Part shown: piece after piece, positions 1-13,000 of the stretch | Position numbering within the stretch: position 1 is the first letter of the stretch | Layout of the letters: each line of letters starts with the position of its first letter | DNA from: Sweltsa coloradensis | Taxonomy: Eukaryota > Arthropoda > Insecta > Plecoptera > Chloroperlidae | Assembly: GCA_024449915.1 (NCBI GenBank) | Contig: JAMZAV010002187.1 | Span: 1-64,000, forward strand | Length of the DNA stretch: 64,000 nt | Direction: 5' to 3' | Notes under the pieces: generated by a model | Seen by the model: the letters and a program-made list of their open reading frames with translations, nothing else | Databases searched by the model: none | Told to the model about the DNA's origin: nothing | Made by a program: the position numbers and the translations under genes

Positions 1-1115
1 AAAAAAGCTCGAGCATTTGGCTTTAGGGCAATTTGCTTGGGTGGTTTGAGGTTTCCGGGGCGGCCGCACCATTTTCGTCCATTAAAGGGCGAGCGCTCAG
101 AATTCCGGGACGTGCCCTGGGGCGTTCCAGGCGGTGCCGGCCCCCCATTTAACGTCTTCGTGCCGACCCCCCCTACCTGGGCAAGGATCCAAAGCTCCAT
201 ACGCTGATGACGTCACCCTTACGTATCGTGGGCACCCAAGAGGATGCAGACCCCCTCCAAGCGCCCTAGACGCATTCGATCTGGTGCGACGAAAGGCATG
301 TCGCTCAACCCCCCTCAAGTGCAAGATGAGGGCTTTACGCGCGCTCGCCCCCACTTTACTTCATTACCCATCGTGGTGCCCCACTCGAGTACGTCGACAG
401 CACGCCTCTCGGCGTTCACATCAAAGCCCTCCGATGGAACGTGCCCCCGACATCGTGCGCCCAAAGGCGTTGCGGTGCGGGGTTTTTCGCGGCCCGCCCT
501 GCACGGCTGCACGCCCCGCGTCAAGGGGATGCTCCCCTGTCGCTAGTCAAGCCCTCCATGACTTCGGCCTTCCCCCCTGGCCCCCCAATACCATCGAGAA
601 CATCAAAGCTTGAGAGGGTGCAGAAAAGGGGCGCGCATTTCATACATGGCCGAAACCTCCCCCCCCCTGTGACCAGATGCAGGTTATCCAATGACCATGC
701 CCTGCGTAAAACCGATCGGTGTTTTTTTAAAAGATGCCTCAGTGGCGCCACGATTTTGACGTGTGCGCGCGCATCATCCAGGGCCGCGGTTGAGAGGCAC
801 GATAATGGGACCCCCGCCCCCACCCCCTCCGGCCAAAGGACTGCTCGGCCGACGTGTTTTTTTCTTTCCGGGTAGTTAACCAATGGAACGCCCCTCCCGC
901 CCGCCCTAAAAGATGTCAGTGAGTCATTTCCCCTTCCCGTGCAGGGAGCACTTAGGGGAGAACCCCAACTGATGTGCTAAATTTTTAGTTCACGTGCTTC
1001 ACCCAAGGCTCTTCGGGGCACAAGATTTTCCACAATTTTGAGTGTTTTTAGCAAAATTTTGCTAGCGTCGAGCCGTTTTTTTGTTGCAATTTTTAAAAAA
1101 CAAAAATAAACAAAA
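1..1115. other. CpG-rich unassigned segment
   Basis: Positions 1 to about 1,060 are visibly G+C and CpG rich, with C- and G-runs and sites such as GCGGCCGC at 60-67, in sharp contrast to the AT-rich rest of the window. Several overlapping frames stay open for 60-160 codons on both strands, as expected of GC-rich DNA, and none reads as a protein family I recognise. It could be a decayed GC-rich retroelement, a CpG island, or foreign or mis-joined sequence at a contig end. Composition returns to the window norm near 1,060, ahead of an (AAT)n run. Confidence 0.4.
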
Positions 1116-1764
1116 AAAATAATAATAATAATAATAATAAATGCAGTACAGAGTTCACTTCATCGGCACGGGGGCTGACAGACCTACCATTTTGAAAAAA
1201 AACCTCTGCAAAGCAGCAATGTACATCCCGAACCAAAACACACTTCCAAAGGGTTTTAAAGCTGATTAAGAAAATTGTGTTAAAAACTTTTTAGGGCCGG
1301 TGACTGTACTTATAAGTAAAACCATACCTAAAAACCTAGAACCCCCAGGAAAATCAAGGGGAAATGCTTTTTCCCCTCCACCTTTTTGTGTGCAAAACGG
1401 TCCCCTTCTTCCCCGACCACCATGTAGAAAGGGAAAGTGTTTTGGGGGTTTAGGAATAAGTGTGGGGATTTAACATCATAAAAAGTATGTTCTATGTGTA
1501 TTTTTTAAACTGTTAGTTTTAATCATTGATTGATTCAACGTAGAAATTCAAAATTCTCCTCAAAGCAGTACTCCCTCAGGGTAAATAGTCTAAATGTCCC
1601 GATATTTATTGACATATTTTGCTATTGATCGACTGTTTGATAAGTATCGCCGGACATTACAATAATAATGATAATAATAATAATAATAAAATAATAAAAT
1701 AAAAATAATAATAATAATAAAAATAATAATAATAATAAAATAATATAATAATAAAAAAAAAAAA
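1116..1764. repeat. AT-rich spacer with two (AAT)n tracts
   Basis: An (AAT)n run lies at about 1,116-1,141 and an imperfect longer one at about 1,660-1,763. Between them I see no coding potential. The second tract directly precedes the R-a retrotransposon fragment. Confidence 0.6.
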
Positions 1765-3445
1765 GTGGAAATACACTATTTTACTGTCTCTTTTAAATGT
1801 ACTGGATAATCAAACAAATTGCGATTACAGAGCCAAAAACTCAATCATCTATTACAAATCACACATTTTTTTTACCCAAAGATATTCAAATGGAATTTGG
1901 GGATTAAAAAAGTGAAAAATATTATGGTCAAAAAGGGGGAAAAGTTCAACTTCACATGGGTTCAATTCGGGTGAAATTGTTATTGAAGGAATGGAAGAAG
2001 GTGAGGTGTATAAATACCGGGGTTTTTAAAAGCTGAAAGTTTTCAAAAGGGGAAGCGAAAAAAAACTTAAAGATACTTTTGTGAAAGAGTGAAAGAAATA
2101 CTGACATAAAATTTAAAAAGGGAAAAAAAAAGTAAAAGAAATTAAACTTATGCAGTCCATTTTAAGTATTCTTTGGGGTTTTTTTAACCTGGACACAACT
2201 GAGATGAAAAGAAATTAAGAAAATAAAAACTCTTCAAACAGAATACCGATTTCATCACCCCAGAGCGGGGGTCGAACGGACGACATTGTCTATTTTTACG
2301 TGGGGGGAAGAGGGATAACTGTTTTTAAATACGCACGTATTAAGCAAATCAATTTGTTGGGGGAAATATTCTATATAAAAGTATTCGCGTTTACATACAG
2401 CTTAGCGAAAGCGGATGTAAACCCCTCACCCATTGATCGCATAATGATGACAATTTTCAGAAAATCCCCTAAGTGATGATATGAAAAAAGAAATGGGAAA
2501 CTTAAGATACTACATGGGAACTCACACAAAATTCTCGGAATGTGCACTGATGCATCTAATAAATTTTTAAAGTAGCGATTTATTCGGAGAAACAGAGGGA
2601 TTTTCTGGCCATACAGGATCAAGAAATTGCTACCGAAATTAAAAGAAGCAATCATTAAAGACAAGAAAATTCTGGATGATAAATGGAAAGTGCCATTAAC
2701 CAAATAGACCATAGACATGTAATATCGGGATGAAAATTTCTACCCCAGTCACTATTTCCCAAGACAAAATCAAGTTGCCAACAAATTCACCAAAATCGGC
2801 CCCAAAAGTGTTCGTTACTGGAGAACATGTCCGGGGTACCATACTACAAGTACCAAACCTGAAAAAGTATTAAAAAATTTTGTTTTGGGAAAACTTTTTT
2901 AGATGGGGCTTTTATTACAGTAAACGAACAACAAAATGGGCCGATATCTTTTTAACGGATAAATAAAAAAAGGCCATTTATTTTTGATGTAGAAATTCCA
3001 CTAAGTAAAAATATTGAAAACGGGGGACAAAAAATTTAGCCGCTACTTTGACTAGCACAAGAAAAAAAGAAAATGTGGAAAAAGATCAAGTCACTAAAAT
3101 CCCAAATTATTGTGTCAGCCAGGCAGTTATACCACACAACCTACACAATTTTTTACACCACTGGACATTAACAAAATTTTTTCCCTAAAAATGCAGAAAG
3201 GGGTTAAAATTTTGTACATCCCATATAGTCCAAAAAATTCCTCAATGACAGTTTTTTAAAACCATTTTATTTTTATATTTTGTAAAGATTAAGTTAGTTT
3301 TTGTTTTGAATTTATGTTGAATACTGTATAGATTTTAGAAAAATTTTGAATATAAATTTTTTTGTTTTATTATGGCATTATTGCGACATGTCCGCAACTG
3401 CATTTACTTGTACCGGTTTGTACCGAGATGTGGAAACATGTGAAT
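1765..3445 (+). mobile_element. R-a non-LTR retrotransposon fragment (3' half of RT and C-terminus)
   Basis: Aligns by eye with the minus-strand copy at 50,250-51,857. Shared blocks are the segment just after the RT active site (MEFGLEKCK-like near 1,890), a stretch encoding GEIVIEGMEEGEVYKY-like residues (~1,970-2,025), the HHPRA-like stretch (~2,255-2,285), and a C-terminal block with SATAVIPHNLHNSL-like residues (~3,110-3,160). The 3' UTR (3,290-3,440) ends in AATAAAATAATAAT. Every frame is broken. Many differences from the other copy are homopolymer expansions that absorb a neighbouring base, so part of the damage may be consensus error. Upstream RT motifs and the endonuclease are missing. 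Confidence 0.75.
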
Positions 3446-3545
3446 AAAATAATAATAATAATAAATAATAATAAAAATAATAATGAAAATTTATAATATA
3501 ATAATTTAAAAAAAAAATAATAATTATTAAATATATATATTTTTT
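3446..3545. repeat. (AAT)n / (AT)n tract
   Basis: Imperfect AAT triplets follow the R-a 3' end and pass into an (AT)n and poly-T stretch. Triplet tails of this kind follow every retrotransposon 3' end in the window. Confidence 0.8.
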
Positions 3546-4323
3546 TTAATTAATAAAAAAAGCTAGTTTACACATCTACATATTTACTTGATTCGATATC
3601 CCAAAGCTCATCGAAGCTTGTTGGGGCAAAATTATAATTAAAAAATTAGGACAATGTAAAGCATAAAATCAATAAAAATTATGTCAGACACAGGATTTTA
3701 TATAAATACTAAATAATCCAAATAATAAATCAATACAAATGTCAAAAACCGTAAACACTTGAGCATTGCCAAGTATTATAAATTATAAATACATAATTCA
3801 ACAAGCCCTTTAAAATATTACTACCCAAAAGTAAATAAATTTAATTTAGAAAAATTTAATAAAAAATTAAACGTTTATAATTAAAAACGTCATTAAACAA
3901 GAAAATTTTTTATTTTTTAATTTAAATTTTACTTTTTTCTAAATTTTTTAGTTCTTTGGGCAAAAAATTGAAATCGCGTACACTAAGTTTTTAAACGCCC
4001 TTTCCCATTTGTTACACAAAAGGACTCAAAAGTTATTAGGGCCTTCGTTCTTGGAGATTTTAGGGTCGTTTTCGTTTTTAAACTAAAACATAATTAACAA
4101 GTTTAAACCAACTAAAAAACTTTTTTACAGGGAGTAAACCATTATTTTTCGAAAAAGTTCTTTTGAGGAACACATCTCAGTTATGTGATTAGGAAGGATA
4201 GTTTTTAACACTTTAACGAAATTTGGGAAATTTGATTATGTCCCCCATTTGAGGCATTACCCCAGGCCAACACAGCAAAGAGATGTTTGACTCAACTAAA
4301 CAAATAAAACCGTTCCCAGTAAT

Positions 4324-4340
<17 letters not shown>
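3545..4340 (+). repeat. ~0.8-kb AT-rich repeat, copy 1
   Basis: Collinear with 9,190-10,010. Shared landmarks include the GATTCGATATCC-like block, the GTCAAAAACCG block, the TTTTTTACAGGGxxxAA block and the CCAACACAGCA block near the end. Both copies follow a retrotransposon 3' end plus (AAT)n and both finish in (AAT)n. No open frame is evident. It may be a further non-LTR 3' UTR or another element. Confidence 0.6.
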
Positions 4341-4357
<17 letters not shown>

Positions 4358-4400
4358 TAATAATCATAAAAATATAAAAAATAATAAAAAAATAAATAAA
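4320..4400. repeat. (AAT)n tract
   Basis: AAT-rich triplet tract closing the copy-1 repeat. Confidence 0.8.
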
Positions 4401-4469
4401 AAACCCCAACATTTTTGGGGGTTACAAGCTATAAATTTGAGTAAGTTGCTGGTTAAATTTCTTTTCCCC

Positions 4470-4880
4470 GCTAAAAATCAAAGCTTTCCATCTAAAAAGA
4501 CATATTTTTACACAGGACGTACTACAAGTGACATTGAAGGGAAGTTTATTTTTATTTTATTTTCCCATTTTTTGATTTTTATATCGTTGTCTAGACCTGG
4601 GCGAAAAAACATTAAAAACAGTTAAATTTTGTTATTTTTTTGACATTTTATGGTAGGCATATATTCTTTTAGGGGTTTGCCGCGAAATACAAGCATTCCA
4701 TCTCAATTTTGACATCATCTTGATCTCTAGTGGTACTCAATGACTTTGGGGAAGATTTTTTTTTAGTATTTAAATCCTTTAATTTTGTATTTTTAAATTC
4801 TTGTCTAGCCCTAGGTGTAAAAAACATTAAACGGTTGAATTTTGTTATTTTTTGACATTTAGTGGTGGGCATATTTCATT
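4470..4880. repeat. Two tandem copies of a ~210-bp repeat
   Basis: The block containing CTTGTCTAG, AACATTAAA, GTTATTTTTTTGACATTT and a TGGTGGGCATAT-like end occurs at about 4,587-4,665 and again at 4,798-4,878. The preceding TTCCATCT blocks at ~4,488 and ~4,693 are offset by about the same distance. A two-unit tandem duplication with a ~210-bp period is the simplest reading. No coding signal was found. Confidence 0.55.
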
Positions 4881-5330
4881 TAGAGGCATTATTTGTAACT
4901 TCAGAAGGGTAATATATCTAAAAATGTATAATTTTAGCATTTTACGAAAAGCACCGTTAATTTTGGGGGCAAAATCGAGAAGATTAAAGTTTTCTAAATT
5001 CGTCAAATAAGAAAAGTTTATCAAAACGAAAGGAAAGGGGGTTTGAAAGGGGAAGCCTCATCACCGCCCTAAATTGATAATCTTGAGAAAAGTTTTTTTT
5101 AATTTTTTTAAAGTGTTGATTTATAAACAATAAAAAAATAATAGGTATTTTGACAGATAGTAGAAAATTTATCTAAAAAAGGAAAATAGGGAATACCAGA
5201 CGATGGATGTTTCTGTAATGGAATATTACAGACCACCAAAAGCGGAAAATGAGACCGCATAAAATGGACAGAAGATATGAACATTTTGTGATGGTACTAT
5301 TATGGGGAAACTTTTATTAGAGACTGTTTT
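4881..5330. other. AT-rich sequence, nothing recognised
   Basis: No repeat shared with the rest of the window and no credible open frame was found. It may belong to the 5' region of the R-b copy that follows. Confidence 0.4.
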
Positions 5331-8300
5331 AATAGGTTTCGACAAGAGCTCCAGGGGAGTTGGTTCGTGAATTCCATTTTTGAATAAGTGAACAGAGAAT
5401 AGCTGAAAAAAAAGAATTTAGTTTAAAAATAAAATGTTGCCAGAAAAACATATTAATAATAAAACGCGAAGTGAAAAACGAACTAAAACACATCAAATAT
5501 AAGGGCAATACATCAGCAAGGACGCGAAGAAAAAACCATTTCATCCCAAAGGTAACTAAATACAAAAATCCGGTATTGCCATCCCCTGCAAAAACTTTCA
5601 AATCTACCAACCACCGAACTTCCGAAAAACCAAAACGTCCAGACCTATCAGAACGTCCAGACCCCCCAAACATCCAGATTTACCAGAACGCCGGGCCTAC
5701 CAGAACATCCAACCTACCAGAACGTCCCCCCCCTACCAGAACTCCAGAACCCTAGAAATAAAAAACCCCAACCAAAAAATAAAGATACCGAACAACAACG
5801 ATCAAACAAAGGGTAGATATGAAAACGAAATAGAAAATACACCTGACATGATCAGCAAAAAGAACCCTAGCTTTAGCATTTACAACACCCCATGTAAATT
5901 TTGCCACTAAAAACCAAACAAAGACCATACATACCAAAACCCCAAACATTCAAAGGAAATGAAACAGGGGTCACAAAATGAACAAAATTTTTATCAGATT
6001 AAAACCAAGCAAACATCTTTTTCAGACGTTATGCGGCAATTTTTTGTCCGCTGTAGCAGGGGTTTTAGATATTTGGGTTTAAAGGGTTAAAATCTGCAAC
6101 ATCTTCAAGAAAAAACAGGAGAAGAAAGTACAAATGGGAAAAGCGACTATTTGGGAGAATCGTTGACTTAGGAAGATATGGGTCGCTGAACAATCCGAAG
6201 GTAATCGATCAAAAAATGTGTAAATACTCCCAAAAAATCTTTTGAAAATTCAAGGTTCACGAAAAGCATAAACACTTAACGAATTCTTCCAAATATTTGG
6301 ATACCTTAAACAAAAGAAATGCTCTAGCAAAGAGATTAAAAAGATATAAAAATGTATATTAGAAAAGAAAAAAAACCAAATTTTTAAAGAAAAAAAAAAC
6401 ATTTTTTCCCAACAACTATCTAGTACCGAAAAAATAATAGGAAATGGAACCCAACTAAGACAGAATAGAAGAGTTTTGGACGGGAATAGGGGGTAACCCG
6501 GGTAGCACAAAACCCAGGTGCACAATGGTTCAGTAAAAATAGCTAGGTGAGCGATATTAATGAAAGATTCAAAGGGGTATAATTTTTGAAAATTAAAAGT
6601 CGAAAATCAGTGCTCCAAGCGGAAAGACCAGGTATGATAATATTCAAAATTTTTGGTATAAAAATTCAATCTACCACAATCAAATTGAAAAGTCTCAACG
6701 AGTTTATAATGGGTTAAAGAAATACCCGAATCTTTCTGAAGGAGTAACCTTTCTCAAACCAAAGGCAATGACACGAAGAACCCCAAATAAATATCGGGCC
6801 AAATTAAATTCTCCAATATTATAAAATATTACTTCTGCATAACAAAAAAGTATATAATCATTGCGAAGAAAAACCTATCATGGCCGAGGAACAAAAAGGA
6901 TGCTGTAAGAATCACAGGGATGTAAAAAACAAATTATTATGACTCACTGTAATAATCAGGCACAAATAAGAAAAGGAATATTTACGTAAACTACATTTCT
7001 ACAAAAAGCCTTTGACTCAAAACCACACACATGGCTTATTCAGATTTACAAATATATAAAAACACCCCATAATTTTAAAAATTTTTTAAGACGTAAAGGA
7101 GACATGGAGAACAACACTAAAAATAAATATGAAAAAACCCGCAATAAATACAGATCCAATACAAATTTAAAGTGGGATTTTCCAAGGTGACTCATTTAAA
7201 TGCATTATGGTTTTGTCGTCATTAAACCCCCTGTCAATATCTTAAAGAAAACGCATACGGTTTAAAATTAAGGGGCAAAATGTGGTATTTCACACAATTT
7301 CCCACCTATTCTACATGGATGACCTAAAATTGTAGCTAAATTTTTTCTCAAAATAAACAGTCTGTCAAACAACATTAAATTTTGCAAAATATCGCATGGA
7401 GTTTTTAGTAGACAAATGTAAGAAGCTACATATTGAAAAGGGTAAGGTTTCACAAACAGAAGAGTTCCACTAGATGATGGGAAAAAAGGATTGGAAAAAT
7501 GGACGATAACGTGTATACAAATATTAGGGTTCGCACAACGCCAGAATTACATAAAGTTAGAAAGCAAAAAATTTATAGTACATACAAGAACGACTAAATC
7601 TATCCTCAAGACGCAACTAAACGGTAAAAAAAAAGATCACGCAAAAAATACATAGCTGTACCATACTGACATATTCATTCGGAAACATTAAATGGACGCA
7701 GACAGACATCCACGCGTTGGGAAAAATTTTAAACCTTACACACTTACCAAACCAAAAAATACATCATCCTAAATCAGCAAAAGAGAGATTGACACTTCCA
7801 AGAGAAAAAGGAGGACGGGCCTAAGATCTGAACAACTTATTTATAGAAAATAACATTTTGAAATACTTTTTTACAAAGAGCAACCAATCCCCACTCATAG
7901 GGGTGTAGTGCTAGCTACAAATCTTAACTCCACTCAAACTAGCAAACGAAAATGTCAAACTACAAGGGAACTCATAACTGACGCTTCAAAAAAGTTAGTC
8001 TCTCAGAAAAGACCCTACACAAAAGACATTATGATGAATACACAAAGGTCACGTAGTATTAAGCATCAAAAAGGGGGTTAAACAAAGGGGGGCTATTTTG
8101 GGGAAAAAGAAGGTTTTATGATGGCTTTCAAAAGAGTGATTGCGACGAAAAATTAAAAAAATACTAAAACAAGATGCGACAGTAAAAGACATTCGAAAAT
8201 GTAGTGCAAGGGGGGAACAATCGAACCATCATATCCGGGGGCAAGTCACATGTCAAACGGTTACCTCTACAGACTAACCAAGTAGTAACTTATTCATCAA

Positions 8301-9030
8301 AAACTAGCAATCAAAACAACCTCATTTAAAACACCACACCTTACTACAAATACAAACCGAGAAATACTAGAATAAAGATTACAAATTTTATTACGACCGC
8401 ACAGTTATAACAGACCAAACATACACAAACAACCGGATTTTAAAAATATTGACAAGAAGAAAAAAGAAACTCCCTTATCGACGTTGCATCCCCAATGTGC
8501 CATAACGTCGAACCACGTGGAAGAAAAAATTGACAAATATAGTGGAAATTGCAATTGAGATCAAGAAAATTTGGGAAACAGAAAAGGTAATACAATCCCT
8601 TTTTTATACAGCCCAAAGGGTCATACCCAAAAACTACATGAAGCATTTTAAAAACAATCTTCAACCCCAAAGTAACTCGAGACTCAAAAAAGGGAGTAAT
8701 ACTCAAAAACCCTTAGAAAAGTTTTGTAAAATTTTTAACTAAAGATACTTCGAGATTTTGAGACAGTTTCCTCCGACATGTTTTCGTGGTTTCCCATAGT
8801 CCGAAAAGCAAAAGCTAGGATGGCGACGAGAAAACGGGCCCCGACGTACACACAGAAAGAAAAAAATCATTCAAACAAAAAGAATTTTTAAAAAGACTTA
8901 TTTGTTAGAGTTTAAAACAAAAATAATAATGTAGTAATAGACACATGGAAGTACTTGACTAAGTCCGTACAACAGTTTTGCTCCGGTTTTAACCGAGTTT
9001 TTATGAAAAACATCCTAAAATAATAAAATA
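5330..9030 (+). mobile_element. R-b non-LTR retrotransposon, long decayed copy
   Basis: Landmarks in order on the plus strand: a Pro/Arg-rich frame with short internal repeats (5,471-5,755); an EFW...HNPGAQW-like linker motif (~6,470-6,530); a QRG...GDSL-like RT stretch (~7,180-7,210); the RT active site FYMDD (7,309-7,323); a GMEFxxDKCK-like stretch (~7,390-7,425); a C-terminal domain with VAIPMCHNVE-like residues (~8,480-8,510); and a 3' UTR ending AATAAAATAATAAT at ~9,020. Frames are broken throughout. The 5' boundary is uncertain. It matches the cleaner copy at 13,520-15,915. RT copies RNA at the nicked target in elements of this type. Confidence 0.7.
5625..5757 (+). repeat. ~17-19 bp minisatellite in R-b 5' region
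   Basis: About six imperfect units of the form ACCAGAACGTCCAGACCT occur back to back. Translated on the plus strand they give Pro/Arg/Thr-rich repeats (for example TSNLPERP). They sit in the presumed ORF1 or linker part of R-b. Confidence 0.6.
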
Positions 9031-9036
9031 ATAATA

Positions 9037-9068
<32 letters not shown>

Positions 9069-9190
9069 TAATAATAATAATAATAAAAATTAATAATTAA
9101 AAAATAATAATAATAATAATAATAATTAATAATAATAAAAATAATAAAATGATAATTATAAATTTTAATAATAAAAAAATATATATATAT
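9018..9190. repeat. (AAT)n / (AT)n tract
   Basis: Long imperfect AAT tract passing into (AT)n, directly after the R-b 3' end. Confidence 0.85.
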
Positions 9191-10010
9191 ATATATATTT
9201 TTTTTAATTGAAAAAAAAAAGCAATATTACACTCATACATATTCTACTGATTCGATATCCCCAAAGCTTCATCAGAAACTTGTCTGGGGTAATTATAAAT
9301 TTCAAAATTAGGACAAAGTAAAAGCATAATAATCAATACAAATTTGTCGACACAGGACATTTCTAAATCTAAATAATCCAATATAATATAATCAATACAA
9401 TGTCAAAAACCGAAACCTTGACAGTTGCCAAATTATTATCAATTATGATACATACTTCAACAAGCACATTAAATAGTACATATACAATAAAAAAAATTTT
9501 AATATAAATAAATTTAATACAAAAAATTAAAACGTTATACTAAATTAAACGTATTAAAAAAAGGAAATTCTTTTTTCTTTTTAAATTAAATTTACTAATT
9601 TTTTCTAAATCTTTTAGTTCTTAGGCAATAAATTTAAAAATCTGCGGTACACTATTTTTTTAAAGACCTTTCACCAATTTGTTTTACACAAAATGGAAAA
9701 TCTAAAGTTTTAGCGGCCTTCATTCTTGGGAGAGTTTTTGGTCGATTTGATTTTTTTACTCATTATTACTATAATAATAATTAAAATTAACCCATACGTA
9801 AAAAACTTTTTTACAGGGGTAAAACCCTTATTTTTGAAAAGTTCTTTGAGGGCAATCTCAGTTATTGATAGGAAGGATAGTTTTTAAACACTTTTAAATG
9901 CAAGTTGAAATTTTATTTATTACAATTTGAGGCATTTCCCCCGGCCAACACAGCATAAGAGTGATTGACTCAATAAAAATATAAACCGTTCACAGTAAAT
10001 TATAATAAAA
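9190..10010 (+). repeat. ~0.8-kb AT-rich repeat, copy 2
   Basis: Second copy of the block at 3,545-4,340, in the same orientation and again after a retrotransposon 3' end plus (AAT)n, although the upstream retrotransposon differs (R-b here, R-a there). It ends in (AAT)n at 9,995-10,040 and then poly-T. Confidence 0.6.
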
Positions 10011-10040
10011 TAATAAAAATAATAATAATAATAATAATAA

Positions 10041-13000
10041 TTTTTTTTTTTTTTTTTTTTTTTTTTGTAGAACATTTCTTCCATAACCTTACAATTTTTT
10101 AAAATCGACCTTCCACAAACTGCGCATGCAGCTTATCTTGGAAAATATGTTTTTAAGATAAGGATTTATTTTACTTCTGAACATTAACCTAATATAATTG
10201 AAAATTTTATTTTTTGAAATTACCACTGTGGGCTAAACAATAAAAATTTATAAATTTTTAAGTTTGAATATGAATAAATTTATTAAAGAACAGAATAGAA
10301 GAAATTGAAAATACCTGAAAAAAATAAAAAATAAAAAACACATAAAACCCCAATTTTTCCCCACTCAACTATAATTTGTTTTTAAACAAATAGTTTTAAA
10401 TTTTAATTTTTTTTTATCTCTAAAAAAATCTAATTCTTTTAATTCTGGAAAATCTTATTTAAAATATAAAGGTACGGGACTTAACGATCTCTTCCATATT
10501 TATTGTTAAAGGGTGGTAAATGGTAAAATTCCCGCACTTTTGGGTCGAGTTAAAGGGTTGGGCAATAAGAATTTTATTTTTTTGTCAAAATAATGTTTAA
10601 TAACGCTTAAAACAAAGATTTCCCCAACGGGGAAAAAAATCAATAGTAAATCAAAACCCCAGACAATCCCCCTCAACGATTTCCTTTCTTTATATTTTTA
10701 TAAATTTTTTTTTGTAATGATATTAAATTTTTTAAATTCAGTAAAACCATTACCCCAAGCCGATATACCGTACATAAAAATGACTCAGCTAGAGCAATAA
10801 TTTCCCTTTTACGATTTAAAGATAAGATTTTTTTACGGCGAAAGCTGAAAGACAAGACTTAGCTATTGATAGTTTTTCCCCATTTTAATTCCGCAATACT
10901 TCGATCTTTTCAAGACCAAATAGGGATGGCTGTAACATGAAATAATTTTTGTCTGGCATAACATATAAACAAATCTTAAAACTTTCTGTGCAAACTTAAA
11001 AACGGAGCAAAAACCTCATACTGCATTCCGATCGGCGTTTTAAAGGGGGGCAATTGCACAATTCGGTTTTTTTTCCCCGTTGATAAAGTTCAGTCATGGT
11101 TCCATTTCAAGAGATTTAAAAAAATCGCTGCAAATATTTTACTGCTATTTGACGTTTTTTATGTATTGCTAATAAAGCAGCGTCGTCCGCATAAAAAAAA
11201 ATAAACACTTGACAAAATATCTGACCCTAACGTTGACATATATAAATTAAATTGGGGACCCAAATTGACCCTTGTGGTACGCCACTGCGACATTTTAGCT
11301 TCAATATACACATCCCCTATTTTTTCTTTTAGCTTCCATTAAAAAAAATTTTTTAAAAACCCCGTTTAAATCGTACCTCGTACGCCTATTTTTTTAACAT
11401 CAAGAGTTATGTGTCAAGGTATCAAAAGGGTTTTTTGAAATCTATAACTACATACTATAGAAATTCTATCAATTTGGAGTTTATTATGTCAGAGAAAGTC
11501 TTAACAGGTCTTTGGCTTTTTCCTTTTTGAAATCCATATTTTTTTTGTTTTTATTAAATTTTTTATATAGTTTATTAACTTCAGCACGATCTTCTAATAT
11601 TTTTTCAATCTTGGCAGATTGCAATGGCCTTAATTTTTTTTTAAGGGGGGAAAATTGATCGCCCTTTTATATATTGGTCTTATAATTGAAATTTTCAGTC
11701 TCTGGGGTTATTCCTTCTTTTTTTTGACAAGTTTTTAACAAAGTATTACCGGGCTTTTTTGTCTGCAATTTTTTTAAAACTTTCATTCTTTTAAATTTCC
11801 ACAATGCCCGCCTGTTTTTCACTATTCTCTATTTTTATTTTCTTTAACTTTAGCTACATAACCGGAGGAAAGTACATTGATTGAGCTTTTATCATAGCAA
11901 TCTTCTTCGTCGTAATCAACAATTGGGAGTCACCAGGGGGGTGGGTTGTTTTTCAATTTGTCAACAAAATATTTGCGAATCGTTCTACTTGTTTTGGTAT
12001 TTTTTTTCGCGTTTACCGAAAAATTTTTTTTAATTTTTTTTTCTAAAAAAAATTTTTTTCCCCCCTTTTTTACCCTTTGGGGGAAAAAAAAAAAAAAAAT
12101 TTTTTTGCCCCCCTTTTTTCTTAACCCAAAACCACCCAAAAGGGGGGCTTTTCCCCTTTTTTTATTTTTTTTTTTTTTTTTGGCCATGGTGTTTTTTTCC
12201 CTCAATTTAAACCGGTTTTGGGGTTTTTTTTTTTTCTTTTTTTTTTCTCTTTTTCCCCAGATTTTGTTTTTTTAAAAACCCCCTTTATGTTTTGCCTTTC
12301 CCCTTATTTTTACCTTTTTATTTTTTAAAAATATTTTTTTTTTGATTTTTTTTTAAACGTTTTTAATTTGTAATTATTCCTTACAATTTTAAAAATTAAC
12401 TTGGACACTTTTTCCTTTTTAAAGCAGGTCTTTTTTTCATTAATTTGGGGGTTCTTTTGTACCCCGTTTTGCTTTCTCTTTGTTTACCCTTTTTCTCTCT
12501 ATGATGAGCTTTCATAAGCCGAGTTAAATTAATTAAAAGCATCATATAATTTTGGGTACAGTTGTACTGAATAAAATTTCCCATTTAAAATACCTTCCCA
12601 AAATTTATAAATTTTTTTTTCCCTCGATGCATTTTTTGGGAAACACTTTATGCCCCCATTGTTTTTCACTGACTGAACTGCTTTAGTTATTAAAACTATT
12701 TTGGAGAAGGTCAAATCCTCGAACGTAAATTTCTAACATGTATACAACCTGTGTACTATCTCCTCCCTTTTCGGTTTTTTGCATTGGTAAAACCACGTTG
12801 CTACAGCTGCCCCTTAACTTTTTCACGGTTATCAAGTTTTGTTAAGTTGATGTCCCCCCCAATTTCAGTTAAATTTTTTTTGTTTTCCTTTCCTTTTTCT
12901 TTTCGTTTTATATAATCCCCACTTTTAAATTTGGGGGGGCCCCCCAAACGCAAGCAATTCATTTTCGTTTTTCCCCCAACTATTCCCAAAAAACCCCTTA

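Noticed and set aside
5471..5755. Proline-rich host protein
   Set aside because: The frame is a short-period minisatellite located where the 5' region of R-b should be and lies in the error-prone part of the window.
11930..12275. Poly-Phe / poly-Lys open frames
   Set aside because: They are homopolymer-derived in the lowest-quality stretch and open on both strands.
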